A DNA stretch of 64,000 bases from Periplaneta americana. Its lineage: Eukaryota; Arthropoda; Insecta; Blattodea; Blattidae. Below, piece after piece: positions 58,291 through 64,000 of the stretch. The position numbers were made by a program, and so were the translations under genes. The notes under the pieces were generated by a model. It was not told the DNA's origin, searched no databases, and saw only the letters and a program-made list of their open reading frames with translations. Within the stretch, counting starts at the first letter, position 1. The number at the start of each line of letters is the position of its first letter. The DNA lies in the NCBI RefSeq assembly GCF_040183065.1, contig NC_091119.1:197400543-197464542 (forward strand), written 5' to 3'.

Positions 58291-58845
58291 GTTATTTCCC
58301 AGTAACATCACGTGATTTTGTCAGTAGCGTTTGGAGAGGCTCCTTACAGGTGCCTCCATAGTGAAGACTTTGTTATGTTGCCATTCATGTTTAAATATTA
58401 ATTTTAAAATTAGAAATTTAAAAATGCATGTATTATATGGTTGATGCATGGAAAAATTATGAAATGTGCAGCAACATCTGAAATAAGCAATTATTTCACA
58501 TACAAAAACAGAACAACATATTGCGAAAGTTAATTCCATATTACAAGTAAAAACAAACTAAATATGCATTTGTGTATAAATCCGATGTCTAGTTATAATA
58601 TTGTTTAATATATTTAGGAAATGTATCTTTGCCTTAACTTGAATGGTTTTTTCATTGCACGTGTGAGTAAAATTTGGTGACAAAGGGGCTAGCATCAGAA
58701 AATTTTGGAATTTTGACTATCTCTGGATATAGGGACAGCATAAACATGAAATTTGAATATGTGTTTTTACAAGGGAGATCTACATAGCAAGTTACAGTTC
58801 TACAACCTGGATAACACAGTCAAAGTTGACAGTTAGATCAAGTGA
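58291..58845. other. unassigned stretch
   Basis: No feature recognised. Confidence 0.4.
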
Positions 58846-59775
58846 TTATATTGTATTGTATTGTATTTATTAACATTCCACGGTATTCATACATTGATTT
58901 ACTGCTAGAATATGGAACAAGTAAAAAAACTTAATATTATTATAAAATCTTAATTTATAGTAACAGTCTAGATGAAATATATACAGACGAGATTTACAAT
59001 ATAGTCTACTAGTACAACACAAAGTTTTAGTATCAATTTCATGAAGTGTTATTGAATGTCATGAATTCACCTACAGAATAGAAGGTGTGAGAAATTAGGT
59101 ACTTCTTTAATTTGGCCCTAAATAATTTTATGTTTTGAGTTTCATTTTTCATATCGATAGGGAGGCTATTAAAAATTTTTACTGCCATATAACGCACTCC
59201 TTTTTGATAGCACGATGAGTATGAAAGTCATTTTTTTGACGTGTATTTATGCTATGAACTGTTGAATTTGTTACAAAGTTTTCACGATTACATACAAGGA
59301 AGATTATTAATGAAAAGATATACTGACAAGCCATGGGCATTATTTGTAGTTTTTTGAAAATAGTCCTACACAATTCCCTAGATTTGGCACCTACTATTAT
59401 TCTAATTACCAGGGAAAGGATTTATATGTAAATACATATTTACTTATAAAGCTAATATAATTTATATTTTGCATTATCTTTATGTTTCACAATGTGTAGG
59501 GTTGAAAAATCCTACTTTTATTTTCCATATTTTTCCATATTTTAGAGTTTAGTACATATTTTCGTTAATTTCCATATATTTTCCATATTTCATATAAAAC
59601 AGTCCATATTATATTAGGTTTAACAATAAAACAAAACAAAATTCCATTAACTTTTAAAAATACATTTCAACAATAGAGATTTAAACACATGTTCAGTAAT
59701 CCCTTTAACATCAGAGTTATTTGAAAATTAGCAGTCCTATCAACAATGGGAAAGTAAGTTACAAAACTGTATTAA

Positions 59776-61480
<1,705 letters not shown>

Positions 61481-61852
61481 AAATTGTGTTTTGTTGAAAC
61501 TACATTGGAAGATAAGGTACGTCCATTATATTTTTTGTTTAGTTTGATTAAAATGTACCAATATTTAACGTACATAGTCATTTTTTTATAATTTTAAGTC
61601 CATATTTAATTCCATATTTTGGTAAAAATCCATATTTAATTCCATATTTTGGTAAAAATAACTACATATATATTTACATATTTCATATATTTTTAGTCCA
61701 TATAAATCCGTTCCCTGCTAATTACTCTTTTTTGCAATAGAAATATATTGTTACTGTCTGTGGAATTTCCCCAGAATATTATTCCAAAACTCATTACCGA
61801 GTGGAAGTATGCAAAGTATATTGTTTTTAAGGTATTAAGGTAAGATGCAGAT

Positions 61853-61998
61853 AAAATGATGAACACAACATTGAAAGAAATACTATGTTTACCTACAGAT
61901 ACTCCAGATTCAGTGACTTACTCTGACAGTAAATATAAAGGCCTTGGTTTATTTCGAATACATGGGAGGCAGTCCTTCAACAAATTAACAGTTGTCAC
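61853..61998 (+). pseudogene. R2-like LINE fragment
   Basis: A short frame reads MMNTTLKEILCLPTDTPDSV then YSDSKYKGLGLFRIHGR. The LKE(I/L)L.LP.DTP(N/D)....(K)(Y/F)KGLGLFR pattern is one I know from R2-like reverse transcriptases. Only about 45 residues are left. Confidence 0.5.
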
Positions 61999-62086
61999 AG
62001 TGGCGGCTCGTGAACTTGTGGATTGGGAGAGCTGCAGTAGATTTTGGTACATACAAATTTCACTTCTTGACACCATTACTAATAAG
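61999..62086 (+). mobile_element. left end of a hAT-type element interrupted by hAT copy 3
   Basis: Begins CAGTGGCGGCTCGTG, like the ends at 7609, 25563 and 53181. The rest should lie beyond hAT copy 3, outside the window. Confidence 0.5.

Positions 62087-64000
<1,914 letters not shown>

Overview
This window is eukaryotic, AT-rich and intron/transposon dominated. It has no operons, no bacterial or phage genes, and only short, split host coding pieces separated by kilobases of mobile DNA. The content (tRNA-derived SINEs with 10-16 bp target-site duplications, several non-LTR retrotransposon lineages, hAT, Tc1/mariner, pogo, P, Kolobok-like and Harbinger-like DNA transposons, and a Penelope-like element with GIY-YIG endonuclease) points to a large insect genome. 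I infer a cockroach or other blattodean from the look of the LINE and SINE families, but cannot confirm the species without a search.

The one host gene I can support is on the + strand: three exons (24177-24443, 37053-37193, 55059-55137) whose phases join exactly and whose product ends in the proline/glycine-rich C-terminal region of the proteasome regulator PI31 (PSMF1). The two introns are about 12.6 and 17.9 kb and are almost entirely built of transposons. The exons for the N-terminal domain were not found and may lie upstream of or outside the window.

Layout: 282-2477 intact hAT (minus); 2556-3483 Helitron-like repeat; 4085-4996 LINE 3' end with a SINE inside; 5214-7085 Kolobok-like transposon (TTAA target site); 7386-9696 cluster of hAT-type non-autonomous elements; 10312-11876 inverted-repeat element with retroposed inserts; 12981-13505 LINE tail; 16287-16603 157-bp tandem duplication; 17195-17619 SINEs; 18097-20215 P-like element with THAP start; 20272-20910 hAT-type; 24177 onward PI31 intron with LINE, hAT, SINE, LINE (27592-29323), Penelope-like element (29402-30482), pogo-like element (30590-33526), hAT (33532-34705) and Harbinger-like element (35838-36668); after exon 2, LINEs, two TA-flanked MITEs, Harbinger-type elements, a Tc1 element (47681-49917) carrying a nested LINE, and decayed hATs; after exon 3, decayed pogo and hAT copies, then a LINE interrupted by a second hAT copy that is itself interrupted by a SINE (58846-61850), and a third hAT copy running off the right edge (62087-64000).

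The three copies of the same 2,196-bp hAT family are nearly identical and two have uninterrupted 494-codon transposase frames, so this family was active recently. The most unusual structure is the Penelope-like copy: its 3' end is present twice in inverted orientation and each arm holds a hammerhead-ribozyme-like core. All assignments come from reading the sequence. Superfamily names rest on termini, target-site duplications and motifs, not on database searches.
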